From Litsea cubeba (Eukaryota; Streptophyta; Magnoliopsida; Laurales; Lauraceae): DNA of 64,000 nt. The stretch is taken from contig CM022949.1 in NCBI GenBank assembly GCA_012931725.1, positions 58,523,922-58,587,921 of the forward strand, written 5' to 3'. The translations under genes and the position numbers were made by a program. The notes beneath the pieces were generated by a model. The model worked only from the letters and a program-made list of their open reading frames with translations. It was not told the DNA's origin and made no database searches. Positions 21,342 through 32,465 of the stretch are shown piece by piece (the stretch's first letter is position 1; each line of letters opens with the position of its first letter).

Positions 21342-24300
21342 ATTTGGTATTGGATTTGAAACCGGAGAGTCCTCTAAAGCTGCACCTTCTTTGTTTATGA
21401 GACAAAGTGCCATACCTCTCAAGGCTACAAAGCTTCAAATTCAGCCTAATATTGAGACGGTCAATAAGAAAAGGTTTGTGGAGTTTAACCAGCCACCTAA
21501 GAAAGGAAGAATGTTCAGATTCTATGGTTATTGCTTTCATTGCAATAGATATGGACATAAAAGAGCTGATTGCAAATTCTATGTTAGAAACAGCTCATTT
21601 GTGACTAGGAACCCTTTTTCAATCCTAAACACCCACAAAATTGAGTGCTATATGTGTCATAATTATGGACACTTGGCTAGGGATTGTAGGTTGCCTATAG
21701 CTAACCAATTTCAGGTTGAAAAGAAACCCAAGTTAGTTAAGGCATGGAGGGCAAAGAAAAGGAAAAATAATTCCAAAGAATCTCTCATTGTGCAAACGGC
21801 ATTCAATGCACAAAAGAAGGCAGCACCATGGGTCCTTGATAGTGGTTGTTCAAGCCATATGACAGGTGATAAGGAAAAATTCGTCAAATTACAGCACTAT
21901 GAAGGCGGATCAGTGAAGTCTGGTAACAATGATGGTGCCAAAATCTGCGGAAAAGGTGTTGTTCAGCTAAAGGCAAATAAGATCAGATCAGACGAGGTCT
22001 TATATGTGTCTGGACTAAGACACAACTTGCTTAGTGTGAGCCAAATCTGTGACAAAGGCCACGAAGTTGTCTTCACTAAGAATGGTTTTACTATCAAGAA
22101 GTGTGGCAACGGCAAAACAGTGGCTACTGGATCTAGGACTGCTGGAAATCTCTATACATTGTCAGATGGAGCTGAAAAGACTTGCTTGATGAGTCGGACA
22201 GAGGAAAGTTGGTTGTGGCACAAACGCCTTGGGCATCTAAACTTTGATAACATGTCAAAGATTTGCAATTCTAAGGCTGTCAGAGGTATGTCAACAGTTG
22301 AAAAACCTTCCAACCCCATTTGCGATTCTTGTCAAAAGGGAAAGCAAACGAGGGTAATGTTCAAGTCAAAGGAGCATCATTCAAAGAAACCTCTTGAGCT
22401 AGTGCACACTGATCTCTGTGGACCGATGCGAACTCAAAGCACCAATGGAGATAAGTATTTTATGTTATGCATTGATGATTATACTCGTATGACATGGGTA
22501 TTGTTTCTTAAGCATAAACATCAAGCACTTGATCGTTTTAAAGTGTTTAAAGCACAGGTTGAAAATATGCTTGGAAAACGTATCAAGATTTTAAGGTCTG
22601 ATCGAGGCGGTGAATTCACATCTGAAGAGTTCACTAACTATTGTGAGCACCATGGCATTCAAAGACAGTATTCAGCCCCTAGAACTCCACAGCAAAATGG
22701 AGTTGTGGAACGGAAAAATCGCACCGTTCAAGAGATGGCTCGTACAATGCTAACTGAGAGCAAGCTAGCTGACAAATACTGGAAGGAGGCAATCCATACG
22801 GCTGTATACATTCAGAATCGATGCTTGATCAGGCCACATGAAGACAAAACTCCTTATGAGCTATGGTTTGGGAGAAAAGCAACAGTCAAGCACTTCAGAG
22901 TCTTCGGTAGCAAGTGTTACATCAAGCGTCTTGAACAAAATCCGGGCAAATTTGATGAAAGAGCTGATGAAGGTATATTTCTGGGTTATTCCTCATCTAG
23001 TAAGGCTTACAGATGTCTTAACAAAAGGACCAGAAAAATTATAGAAAGTGCCGATGTTAGAATTGATGAAAACCATGAATCAAAGAATGGAACTCATTAT
23101 GACAGTCCCGTTTATGAGGACTCAAGTGAGATTGATGATGAAGTAGCTAAACCTAATGATTCTGAGAAATCAAAGGATGACTCAGAGGATGCTACACCTA
23201 GAAAGAAAAGCACTTGGGTAGAGCAACACCCTAAGGATCAAATCATTGGAGATCCTGAGGTCGGTGTTAAAACAAGACAAAGTGTAGTTAGCAATTACTC
23301 ACTTGTGTCCACCATTGAACCCAAAACTGTGGCTGAAGCCAGTCTCGATGAAAGTTGGTTGAAAGCTATCCATGAGGAGTTGGAGCAAATTGAGAAGAAC
23401 TCCACATGGGAACTAGTTTCTCGACCTACCGATAAGAATGTTATTGGTACTAAATGGGTCTTTCGGAATAAGCTGAATGAAGATGGTCAGGTCATACGAA
23501 ACAAAGCAAGGTTGGTTTGTAAAGGCTATGCTCAAGTTGAAGGCATAGATTTTGAAGAGACCTTTGCACCGATGGCTCGTCTGGAAGCCATTCGTATGTT
23601 TCTTGCATTGGCTGCATACAAAACCTTCAAGGTATTTCAGATGGATATAAAGTCAGCCTTCTTGAATGGATTACTTGAAGAAAAGGTCTACATTGAGCAA
23701 CCTGATGGTTTCACTATTAGCAAAAATTCAGACCTAGTGTGCAAGTTGAAAAAGGCTCTTTATGGGCTGAAACAAGCGCCAAGGGCGTGGTATGCAAGGC
23801 TGGACCTATATCTCCGCAAGATCGGTTTTGGAAAAGGACTGGTTGATAGCAATCTTTATGTCAAAACAGAGTTGAGCAAACAGCTGGTTGTTATTGTTTA
23901 TGTCGATGACATAATTTTTGGTGGCAACGATGAAGAAATGTGCAGGAATTTCGCTGAAGAGATGAAGAAAGAATTTGAGATGTCAATGCTTGGAGAACTA
24001 AAGTTCTTCCTTGGTTTACAAGTTCAGCAGCTGAAATATGGTATCTTCATATCACAGATGAAATACATCAAGGAAATGCTGAAGCGATTTAACATGGAAG
24101 ACAGCAAGCCAGTGAGCACACCAATGACAACGAACACAAAGCTAAGCAAAGATGATAAGGGTTCGTCCGTTGATCACACCACTTATCGTTCAATGATAGG
24201 AAGCTTGCTTTATTTGACTGCTACAAGACCGGATCTTCTGCAAGCAGTATGTATGGTGGCTCGATTTCAAGCATCACCAACTGAGACGCACCTCACAGCA

Positions 24301-24732
24301 GTAAAAAGGATATTTCGATATCTGAAAGGTACCATGGAGCTTGGCATTTGGTATCCTAAAGGCAAATCCTTCACTCTTGTTGCATACTCTGACGCCGATT
24401 GGGCTGGTTGTATAGATGATCGTAAGAGTACAAGCGGTGGTGCATTCTATCTCGGTGACAGGTTGGTGGCATGGCACAGTAAGAAACAAGATTCAGTATC
24501 CCTTTCTACAGCGGAAGCGGAATATATTGCAGTGGCAACTTGTTGTACACAAGTGTTATGGATGCGGCAAATGCTTTCTGATCTAGGAGTTCCGACAACA
24601 GATCCTACGCCGATCCTCTGTGACAACACAAGTGCAATTCACATCTCCAAGAATCCTGTTCAGCATTCTAGAACGAAGCATGTTGCAATTCGCTATCACT
24701 TTCTCAAGGAAAAGGTTGCAGACGGTGGGTAA
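21307..24732 (+). CDS. pol: Element B Pol: knuckles, protease, integrase, RT, RNase H
   Basis: 1141 codons from the first in-frame ATG, which is created only by the frameshift. Two zinc knuckles (C76-x2-C79-x4-H84-x4-C89 and C114-x2-C117-x4-H122-x4-C127) are followed by protease DSG with D178, integrase HHCC near 300-350, catalytic D in HTDLCGPM, D in SDRGGEF and E in QQNGVVERKNR, RT with YVDD, and RNase H with SDADW, STAEAEY and CDN. All catalytic residues appear present. A single-base loss near 24728 brings a stop at 24730-24732. The last roughly 40 codons, including ADIFTKPLPKE, lie out of frame and end at TAG 24849-24851. Confidence 0.92.
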   Translation: MNLKVQKPFHNKFGIGFETGESSKAAPSLFMRQSAIPLKATKLQIQPNIETVNKKRFVEFNQPPKKGRMFRFYGYCFHCNRYGHKRADCKFYVRNSSFVTRNPFSILNTHKIECYMCHNYGHLARDCRLPIANQFQVEKKPKLVKAWRAKKRKNNSKESLIVQTAFNAQKKAAPWVLDSGCSSHMTGDKEKFVKLQHYEGGSVKSGNNDGAKICGKGVVQLKANKIRSDEVLYVSGLRHNLLSVSQICDKGHEVVFTKNGFTIKKCGNGKTVATGSRTAGNLYTLSDGAEKTCLMSRTEESWLWHKRLGHLNFDNMSKICNSKAVRGMSTVEKPSNPICDSCQKGKQTRVMFKSKEHHSKKPLELVHTDLCGPMRTQSTNGDKYFMLCIDDYTRMTWVLFLKHKHQALDRFKVFKAQVENMLGKRIKILRSDRGGEFTSEEFTNYCEHHGIQRQYSAPRTPQQNGVVERKNRTVQEMARTMLTESKLADKYWKEAIHTAVYIQNRCLIRPHEDKTPYELWFGRKATVKHFRVFGSKCYIKRLEQNPGKFDERADEGIFLGYSSSSKAYRCLNKRTRKIIESADVRIDENHESKNGTHYDSPVYEDSSEIDDEVAKPNDSEKSKDDSEDATPRKKSTWVEQHPKDQIIGDPEVGVKTRQSVVSNYSLVSTIEPKTVAEASLDESWLKAIHEELEQIEKNSTWELVSRPTDKNVIGTKWVFRNKLNEDGQVIRNKARLVCKGYAQVEGIDFEETFAPMARLEAIRMFLALAAYKTFKVFQMDIKSAFLNGLLEEKVYIEQPDGFTISKNSDLVCKLKKALYGLKQAPRAWYARLDLYLRKIGFGKGLVDSNLYVKTELSKQLVVIVYVDDIIFGGNDEEMCRNFAEEMKKEFEMSMLGELKFFLGLQVQQLKYGIFISQMKYIKEMLKRFNMEDSKPVSTPMTTNTKLSKDDKGSSVDHTTYRSMIGSLLYLTATRPDLLQAVCMVARFQASPTETHLTAVKRIFRYLKGTMELGIWYPKGKSFTLVAYSDADWAGCIDDRKSTSGGAFYLGDRLVAWHSKKQDSVSLSTAEAEYIAVATCCTQVLWMRQMLSDLGVPTTDPTPILCDNTSAIHISKNPVQHSRTKHVAIRYHFLKEKVADGG

Positions 24733-24863
24733 AGTTGGAATATGTCCCAACTACTGAGCAAGTTGCTGATATCTTCACAAAACCTCTGCCAAAGGAAGTC
24801 TTCGAGTATCTCCGAAAAAAATTAGGAGTTACTCACTCTCCTAATCCTTAGGAGATGGGCTTG

Positions 24864-25151
24864 AAAGGGGGAGCAAAGTATTCCTTGAATATCCTATTCG
24901 CTCCTTCGTTGGTCCCTTTGGACTTGTTGTCAAAGGGGGAGAAAGACTTAAGCTAGGAGAAAGCTATGTTAGAAGAAGTTATGCTATGATAACTTTGGGG
25001 AGATTGATATCAAGAGTGTTAGAGATCTTGATTTTTTTTAAAGACAGGGGGAGACTATGGTTTTGAAGAAGCTTCAAGAAGATCAACTAGTTTAATGTGT
25101 TCTAAGTGTTGAAGTTCCAAATGTGTTGCCAACAATTCCAAAGGGGGAGAT
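24864..25151 (+). promoter_or_regulatory. Four polypurine tracts of element B
   Basis: AAAGGGGGAG-type tracts at 24864, 24932, about 25045 (ACAGGGGGAGA) and 25140-25151, the last directly against the 3' LTR. The final one is the expected plus-strand primer; the extra copies are a Sirevirus signature. Confidence 0.85.
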
Positions 25152-26330
25152 TGTTGGAATTTGAGATGACTTGAGAAGCTTTATGAAGAATTGAAGTGAT
25201 TAGTATCTCAAGCATTGTTTTGAGTTGGAATTATTGTCAACACAATGTCACAAGCATGATGATAATAGGTTGGTGTTGATAGAGCTTAAAAGTAAAATCA
25301 GAGTTGAAACAGTTCAGGAATTCAGAATTCCTGAAGCAGAGTGTGCGGTCGACCGAGCACCCCATGCGGTCGACCGAGAAAGAGAAACCTGCAGAAAAAA
25401 GTTTCAGGAAGCTCCCAGTTATTTTCGTGACACAGTGTGTCATCGGTCGACCGGGACCCCAGGATGTCGACCGAGCACGATAGTTGTCTGCTTCCAGACT
25501 GTGTATGATGTCGACCGAGCAAGGAAGGATGTCGACCGAGCACGGGAACCTGAGTTGCGCAGAAACAGAAGTCTTGCACGAAAATTCAGCATTCTTATTT
25601 ATTTCGTTTGGGACTCTTTCTAAACGAATTGTAGCCTATTTTGAACACTCTTAAAGGTTACCATAACCTATATAAAGGCATGTTTGGTTCGTTTTTAACA
25701 AGACACCAGAGAGAAAGAAGAGAAGAGAAAAGAGTAGAAAAGAGAGAGAGTTTTGGAGAGAAGAGAGTGCTGTTGCTGTGTGCAGTCTTGTTAGAAGTTT
25801 CTACAGCAAGTGTGGACGAGGATGTGCTCTTGAAGATGGTGTTTCGTCCATAAGATAAGTGTCTCTCTGTTTATGCTTTAATTTTCAATTTGTAAGGGAT
25901 TGAGAGAGAGAGATTGTAGAGGGGAAGGGCTGTAGAAAAAGGTTTCTACTTTTATTCTATAGTACATCAAGTTGGCGCTTGGTGTCTGGGGTTTGGTGAT
26001 CCTATCTGTTGGTGCAGATAAATTGTAAAGGGAGTCGGTGCTTCCTAGATAGTTGGTGCTATCTGAAACTAAAGGGAGTAGGTGCTTCCTAGAAAGTTGG
26101 TGCTATCTGAAACTAAGGGTTGGTGCTCTTTGTCGTTGGTGCGACTAAATAGATTCAGATCTGTCCCGGATTGGTGTTCGGACAGTCTTTGAACCGTGGA
26201 CGTAGCCTTTCGGTGAACCACGTTAAATCTGGTGTCCTTGTGTGATTTGATTTGCTTTTGTTGTTAATTTGGACCTGTTTTTAAGGAATCACTGATTCAC
26301 CCCCCCTCTCAGTGATCGCGATATCTAACA
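25152..26330 (+). repeat. Element B 3' LTR
   Basis: 1179 bp. Differences from the 5' LTR include TTGGCG for TTGGTG in the first hairpin loop (near 25972) and AGAAAG for AGATAG in a stem near 26092. It therefore still carries the palindromes and hairpins, with slight decay. Confidence 0.93.
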
Positions 26331-28517
26331 GGATCTCCAAGAGAAAACTACTAGGAACTCTAGGGAGGAACTAGAAAAAGAACTAGAAGAGGGAATAGAA
26401 GAAGAAACGTGCAACTCTTGCACTCTAAAGGGGCTGGGCGTGAATCCCAATAATGGGACTATTCATGGACGTCCAGGCTCCTTTTCCTCCTCTATATTTA
26501 TAACTTTTAGTAACCTCTTCTTTACTAATTACAATAGAAGTCTTACTTCCATTAATTAGTAACTTACCATATCATAATTAGAAGTCTCACTTCAAATATG
26601 ATTATTAACTTTCCAATTCCTTTCTAATTAAAATAGAAGTCTCACTTCTACCAAAATTAGTAAGTCTACTATTACCACTATTAGAAGTCTCACTTCAAAT
26701 AGAAATAGTAACTTTCCTTTTAGAGTTCAACTAGAATTAGATACTTCCTAATAATTGGGCTAGCGTGGGGACCACTAGGGATTCCTTAGAAAGCTGGCTC
26801 CAATTGGGACACGCGACCCCACATCTCATGTGTAATCCGGGTCCACAGTTAATTGCAAATAACTCCACTATATAAATGCAATTGAACTCCAGTCTTAGGA
26901 ATATTACATAGAAGACCCTAAACTTCCACATTACCACAAGTAGACCCCTCTATCAATATCCATGGATCAATTGGACCTGTCTTCCAAACTAGATCCATAT
27001 CTTATTATCCTTGAGCCCCAATTAATTATAATGATCATGGGTACCTTTCCAATTAACTCTTAATTGGAATGGGTGCGCACTTACCAATGATAAATCCATT
27101 AATTGGCACAAGGGGATATTAGAGATAGATTCCATCTTGACCATTGAATGTTACCACAGCTGTACTACCACGTACCCAAATCACCGAGGTGTTGATCTAC
27201 AGTTGGCCTCACTCATTGGTGACTCAAAGCAAATGAATAGATAGAAACTTGAGTTCATTAATGTCTCAGGATTGAGAGCCTATTGCTAGGGAATTATGAG
27301 AGCAGACCTTAAAGTAAAGACAGTGTTTATAAGGTGCTTCTCATGGTCCTTCAATACATCCAATGTACCAGCACTATGATCCAGAATCTTCCATTTTGAT
27401 GATCGAGACAAATCACACTATCTCATAGTGATCAAAGTGCTGCAACCTTGTCAGTATGAGATGTCCAGTCTCATCACTGGTTGTGAATATATTTTAAGTA
27501 TAAGATTTTTCACACATGTCTCCCGTATGTGGATCTCATCCATACACATGTGTTACATCTAATATACTTGTGGATTCCGGTTCATCTCATGAATCATCAT
27601 GTCATTCGTATTGGTTATGTGCATATATAATAAATCACCATTCATCTCCTGAAAAGAAAACATGAATGTACTGATAAATAAAGAAATTAATCAATTTATT
27701 ATATCATCTACTGGATTGAGTCCATAAAACTAACACCGTCCAGGCACACCTCGGCAGCAGGATCAGAGCCTCGGCGAAACCGGCCTGACTTCGGCCTTCC
27801 ATGCCGAGCTCGGCTGCGAAGGCTGACCTCGGCTGTACACCTGACCCCGACTGAGGAAGCCGGGTCGGTAGCCGGAATGAAGAAAAACCATGCTCTCGTC
27901 CCCACGTCCGCCACGTCATCGGACACATGGCAGAGTACAGGCATGAGCCATTGGGACAGATGGGCCATCCCAGCCGTCCACAATCTTCGCCAGATCCCTA
28001 ACAAGGCGACATCCAGCTACTGTAGCCACATCAGGGTAGGGCCCGAGGATGGATCTGATGGGACCTCAACCGCCAAAGGCTTGAGACATGATCAGGCCCA
28101 ACATGACGCACATTTAATGCGACGTGGGCTGATCGGACTAGCATTAAATGCTTCGTGGGCTATGATGGACCCGCATTTATTACTTTGTGGGCTAATGGGA
28201 TCATTTCCATCAAATCAAGGGGCCCACTCCAAGATATCAGGTAAAATCATCTATAAATAGCATGACAATCTATGACAAGGGTATGCACAAACATTCCCTC
28301 TTGAGCCGTTATTCTGTCTCACTTCTCCCTCTTCCTCCTCTGTTTAGTTCATACACTAACTTAGGCATCGGAGAGCCTTGCGCCACTCAGGCCAGGGTCC
28401 TCTGACCATTTGTTCCTCCCCTTTCAGGCTTAAAGGCGGCTAATCTTCATCACATGTTTGGATAAGTCCTACCAGGCACCCCATAATCTTGTGAGTTAAA
28501 GTTTTTGCACTTACAAT

Positions 28518-28535
28518 TGGCACCGTATGTGGGAA
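28518..28535 (+). promoter_or_regulatory. Tat primer-binding site
   Basis: TGGCACCGTATGTGGGAA sits two bases after the 5' LTR end at 28515. TGGCGCCGT-type sites are typical of Tat elements and differ from the tRNA-Met sites of the other elements here. Confidence 0.75.
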
Positions 28536-28563
28536 AGTATTAGCCCAATCTTCCCAAATACCA

Positions 28564-30398
28564 TGCCTCCAAAAGCTAAGGAAGGCGGAGAGTATTCGAG
28601 AGCGATAGTCCAGCTACCGGGCCCGCCGCCAGACGGCCCTCCTCAGGGACGGTCCGGGGCAGGGCCTGGCGCAACCGCAGGTGAAAAGCGCCCGGACACG
28701 CGCCTCTTCGTCCTAGTTCCATTCCTAGAGCAAGTTGAGGATTCGTTCCCGGGCGAGGAAGTCATGCCTCCCCGATGGGACGAACGGTGACGGGAGCGTC
28801 CCCAGAAAGACAAAGCCGTAGCAATCAGCAGGTCGCACCTTTCACCTCACTTCGTAGACGGTGGGGATGTCGCAGCTCAAAACATCCTTATCCAGGAGCA
28901 GGAGAAGTTAATCCGCCAGCTCCAGCAGCAACTAAGAGCGTGAGGAGCTACCTCGTTAAGGCAACCCTCCGGGCGCCAAGGCGAGAAGAGAGCCGCCCAG
29001 AGCAAGACAATCCCTTCCTCCCACGAGGATTTGAGGACTTATCTGGACGAAAAGCGTAGTCGGGCCCACGTCGAAGGCTCAAGTAATAGCCGAAGCCGTC
29101 GTGGCCGGGGTAGCCGAGCTCATAGCCATCACAGTCGAGGCCACTCGAAGCGGAAGTCAGAGACGTTGTCACCGAAGAAAGATGACAAGCAGGAATGGCT
29201 CGACCGGCGCATCAAGTTGGCTGTCCAACGCAACCTGGAGATGGCCGGACTTGCCAGAACCAGCAGGATATTTGCGGCCCCGCCGATCTGGGGGTCTCCC
29301 CCTTTACACAGGATATCAAAGAGACTCCCCTGCCCAAGAAGTTCTCCGTCCCGCGAATCGTCCTCTACGACGGAGTCTCAGATCCCGCCGCTCACCTCCG
29401 ACACTTCTCTCAGAGGATGTCTATTTGGGGGGACGAGGGTTACCTTAACTATAAAATCTTCTCTTCCATTTTGGGTGACCTCCCCCTGAAGTGGTTCTGC
29501 GCCCTCCCAGAGAGGTCTATCTCGAGTTGGAGACAGCTCCAGCTCTCCTTCTTGAAGAAATTTCAAGCCTACAGCGGCGTTCCTAAGACTGATGCTGATA
29601 TACTGGCCCTGAAGATGAAGCAGGGCGAGAACATTACCCAGTTCGCCAAGCGATTCTGGGCGACTTACAGCCAAATCAAAGTCTCCAAGGACGAAGTGGC
29701 AGTTTTCTCTTTCCAAAATGCTCTATTACCAGGAAACGAGCTCAGGAAAGACCTGGCCGGAGACCCTGTAACCTCCGTGCCAGCCTTGATGTCTAGGGTG
29801 AAGCGCTGTATTGCCCGGGAGGAAGATGATATTCGGGCAGCTGGAAAGCCACGGCACAGGACACAGGGATAAGGGCGATCAGCCCCATAAGAAGGACAAG
29901 AAGCCCTTTCGAAGAGAAAAGCCGAACCAAGCTTGCGTCTCTACCTCGGCAAAAGCCCCAGCGTCCAAATCCGGGGGCAGCCGGAAACCCAGGCCTCCCT
30001 CCAATTCCTATCAAGTTGTGAATACCATCTTCATAGTACCTATCCATCAGATCATGAATAAGATCAAACACCGACTGTTCTTCAGCTGGCCTCAGCCTAT
30101 GCAGAGTGATTCCTCCTTCTGTGACCAGAACAGGTTTTGCACCTACCACAAGCAAAATGGGCATAAAACCAAGGAGTGTAGGATCCTGAAGTCTCACCTG
30201 GAGAAGCTCGCCAAGGAAGGCCACCTGAAGGATTACATCAAGACAGGAGATGCTGGCAGCGGCCGAACTCATCAAAGCGCTGACAAGGACCCAGACAGCG
30301 ACAAATCTGAAAAGATCATCAATGTCATCCATCTGGCACCCTCAGTGCCTTCTCCCTGCCCTAGGGGCAGCACCCAGGCTCATGCCGAGGCCAGGTAG
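28564..30398 (+). pseudogene. gag: Tat Gag region, frameshifted
   Basis: Begins at ATG 28564 (MPPKAKEGG) with a Pro-rich head, shifts frame near 28790 into a Gln-rich stretch with a stop near 28940, then an Arg/Ser-rich linker. The main capsid domain spans about 29300-29830 (PRIVLYDGVSDPAAHLRHF, DLPLKWFCALPE, SSWRQL, F-KKFQAY, LKMKQGENITQFAKRF). After another frameshift near 29850, a knuckle-like C-TYHKQNGHKTKEC lies near 30140-30180. Order and motifs match gag of Tat elements. At least three frame changes exclude function. Confidence 0.82.
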
Positions 30399-30416
30399 GC
30401 CTCTCATGGGAAAGAG

Positions 30417-30968
30417 GTGATGAGGGCTGACCTCGGACCAACGTCCAAGAGAGCACGGCGCGAGTGTCCAGCTATCTCATTTTCGGATAAGGACCTCGAA
30501 GGAGTGAAGCTTCCCCATAACGATCCCCTTCTAACATTGAAGCCGCGGGACTTCACAGTGAAAATAATCTTCATCGACTCCGGCAGCTCATCCGAAATCC
30601 TCTACTACGGATGCTTCAAGAAGATGGGACTCTCGGAGGCTGATTTAAAAGAGGCTCATACGCTTCTGATAGGATTCAGCGCCAAACCGGTCTACCCCAA
30701 AGGAAGAATCACTCTGGAGACCAGGTTGGGCGGAGCCTCTGTGATGACCGACTTCCTAGTAGTGGATGCCCCTTCCCCCTACAATGCTATTATGGGTAGG
30801 ACGTGGCTCCACAATATGGAAGCAGTTCCCTCCACTTTCCACCAGAAGCTGAAGTTCTTGCTTGAGGACAAGGAGGGCAAGATGGAAGTGATTACCGTGG
30901 ACGGGGATCAGCAGCTGGCCAAGCAATGTATGATGGCCGTAGTCCCTGGGGAGAAGGAACCAGGGTGA
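30417..30968 (+). pseudogene. Tat aspartic protease region
   Basis: 183 codons open. The IIFIDSGSSSEILY motif carries the catalytic D-S-G, and the flap and second half follow with YPKGRITL and YNAIMGRTWLH, typical of retropepsins in Tat elements. It would cleave the polyprotein. It ends at a TGA just before the next frame at 30969, so the stop separates it from RT. Confidence 0.85.
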
Positions 30969-31844
30969 GTGCATATGGCAGAGCTCGAAAGGGAGCTGGA
31001 CGAAATCGGCCGAGATCCTGAGAAGAAGAGCATCGAAGATCTAGCCGAAGTCAAGACCGATCCACTCGACCGAGACAGATTCTTCCTGCTCGGCAACCAG
31101 CTTCCCTACCTCGAGAGAACCGAGCTCTCGAAATTCTTGATGCAGAACAGAGATGTCTTCGCATTGACTCCGAGCGAAATGCCTGGGATCGACCCTGAAG
31201 TTATGTGCCACAAGTTGAACGTAGATCCCAGCCACAAGCCAGTGGTGCAGAAGGCCCGCAGAACAGGGTTGCAGCAGACAGGAGCCGTGGTCGAGGAGGT
31301 CGACAGGTCGCTGGAGGCAGACACGATCAGGGAAGTCCAGTACCCGGTTTGGCTAGCCAATACGGTGGTGGTCAAGAAGAAAACCGGCAAGTGGAGGGTG
31401 TGCGTCGATTTCACCGACCTCAATAAAGTTTGCCCGAAGGACAACTTCCCACTTCCAAAAATTGATCAAATGATCGACGCCACTGCTGGCCATGATAGGA
31501 TGAGCTTCCTCGATGCTTACCGAGGCTACCACCAGATCCCGATGTTTGAGCCGGACGAGGAGAAGACTGCATTCATAACCTCCCGCGGCACTTATTGTTA
31601 CAAGGTGATGCCCTTTGGATTGAAGAACGCGGGGGCAACCTACCAGCATCTCATCATGAAGATGTTCCAGGCTCAGCTCGGAAAAACTATCAAATTCTAC
31701 ATTGACGACATGGTTGTCAAATCCAAGCAGTCCCACGACCACCTGGCGGACCTGGCTCAAGTCTTCGGCATCCTCCGAGAGTTCAAGCTCAAATTGAACA
31801 CCTCCAAATGCGCTTTCGGCGTCGGTTCCGGCAAATTCCTCTGA
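30969..31844 (+). pseudogene. Tat reverse transcriptase
   Basis: 291 codons. Motifs: PVWLANTVVVKKK, WRVCVDFTDLNKVCPKD, PLPKIDQMID, FLDAYRGYHQI, MPFGLKNAGATYQ and catalytic YIDD in FYIDDMVVKS. The FTDLNKVCPKD box is diagnostic of the Tat/Ogre lineage. A stop after GSGKFL replaces the usual LG in the connection to RNase H. Confidence 0.9.
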
Positions 31845-32431
31845 AGTCTAGTGACATGGAGGGGGATAGAAGCCAACCCAGACCAGATAACGGTGATCCT
31901 AGGAATCCAGAGCCCGACTACTACTAAGGAGGTCCAAAAACTAATTGGCATGGCCGCAGCACTCAACCGATTCATCAGCAGATCATCAGATAAGTGCCGG
32001 CCTTTCTTTCAGCTCTTAAGGAAAAACTTAAAATTTTAATGGACCCCTGAGTGCGACCAAGCATTGCAAGCACTCAAAACTTATCTTTTTTCACCACCTT
32101 TGCTCTCTATCCCAACTCAGGGGGAGACATTATATTTGTATCTAGCGGTCTAGGATCACGCAGTGAGCTCCGTCCTCGTCAGAGAGGACGATGAAATGCA
32201 AAAACCAATCTATTGTACGAGCAAGATCCTCCTTGATGCCGAGATCAGATACCTTTTGCTTGAGAAGCTCACGCTGGCACTTGTCAGTGCCTCCCGCAAG
32301 CTCTCTTACTATTTTCAATCCCACACCATTGTGGTTATTTCGGAGCACCCACTCCGGTTCATCTTCAAAAAAGCTGACTTTTCAGGAAGAATCTCAAAGT
32401 GGGCGGTCGAACTAGGGCAGTATGATGTTTA
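31845..32431 (+). pseudogene. Tat RT thumb and first RNase H
   Basis: Continues the RT frame after the stop: GIEANPDQI, EVQKLIGMAAALNRFI, then WTPECDQALQALK after a TAA at about 32037. The RNase H part has SVLVRE, KPIYCTSK, LTLALVSASRKL and HPLRFIF. The catalytic first Asp region is broken by a TAG near 32151 and the segment ends with a TAA near 32430. Confidence 0.82.
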
Positions 32432-32465
32432 ATACCGACCCAGGACTGCGATCAAAGCCCAGATT

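Larger units (their letters stand above)
18957..26330 (+). mobile_element. SIRE/Maximus copia element B, nearly intact
   Basis: Perfect GGATC duplications (18952-18956 and 26331-26335) flank TGTTGG...TAACA ends. LTRs are 1177 and 1179 bp with few differences, so it is young. Order: 5' LTR, PBS, gag, protease, integrase, RT, RNase H, four polypurine tracts, 3' LTR. One 206-bp deletion split the single gag-pol frame into two, a zinc knuckle lost a residue, and a one-base loss truncates the RNase H tail. It lies inside the solo LTR at 18589-27735. Confidence 0.95.
18589..27735 (-). mobile_element. Solo LTR, copia-like, interrupted by element B
   Basis: It starts TGTTGGAAATAGGG and ends CATAAAACTAACA, with perfect CCGTC duplications (18584-18588 and 27736-27740). 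Without element B it is about 1.77 kb (18589-18956 plus 26336-27735). It has no coding capacity and no second LTR. On the minus strand it begins TGTTAG and has the texture of copia TAR/Angela-like LTRs; that clade is a guess. It inserted into the Tat 5' LTR. Confidence 0.8.
18511..28515 (+). repeat. Tat 5' LTR, split in two
   Basis: The first 78 bp (18511-18588) match the start of the 3' LTR at 45932, and 27741-28515 match its remainder. The 9.1 kb between them is the nested solo LTR with element B. A TATA box (CTATAAATAG) at 28251-28260 marks the promoter. The LTR ends ...TTACA, two bases before the PBS. Visible substitutions against the 3' LTR, several within the first 60 bases, indicate an older insertion than B or C. 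Confidence 0.9.

Noticed and set aside
20190..24732. Programmed frameshift between gag and pol in element B
   Set aside because: The sister element shows a 206-bp deletion at the join that explains the frame change.
27877..28260. 127-codon ORF present at both ends of the Tat element (also 46148-46531)
   Set aside because: It lies inside the LTR promoter region and is duplicated with it; conservation reflects LTR identity.
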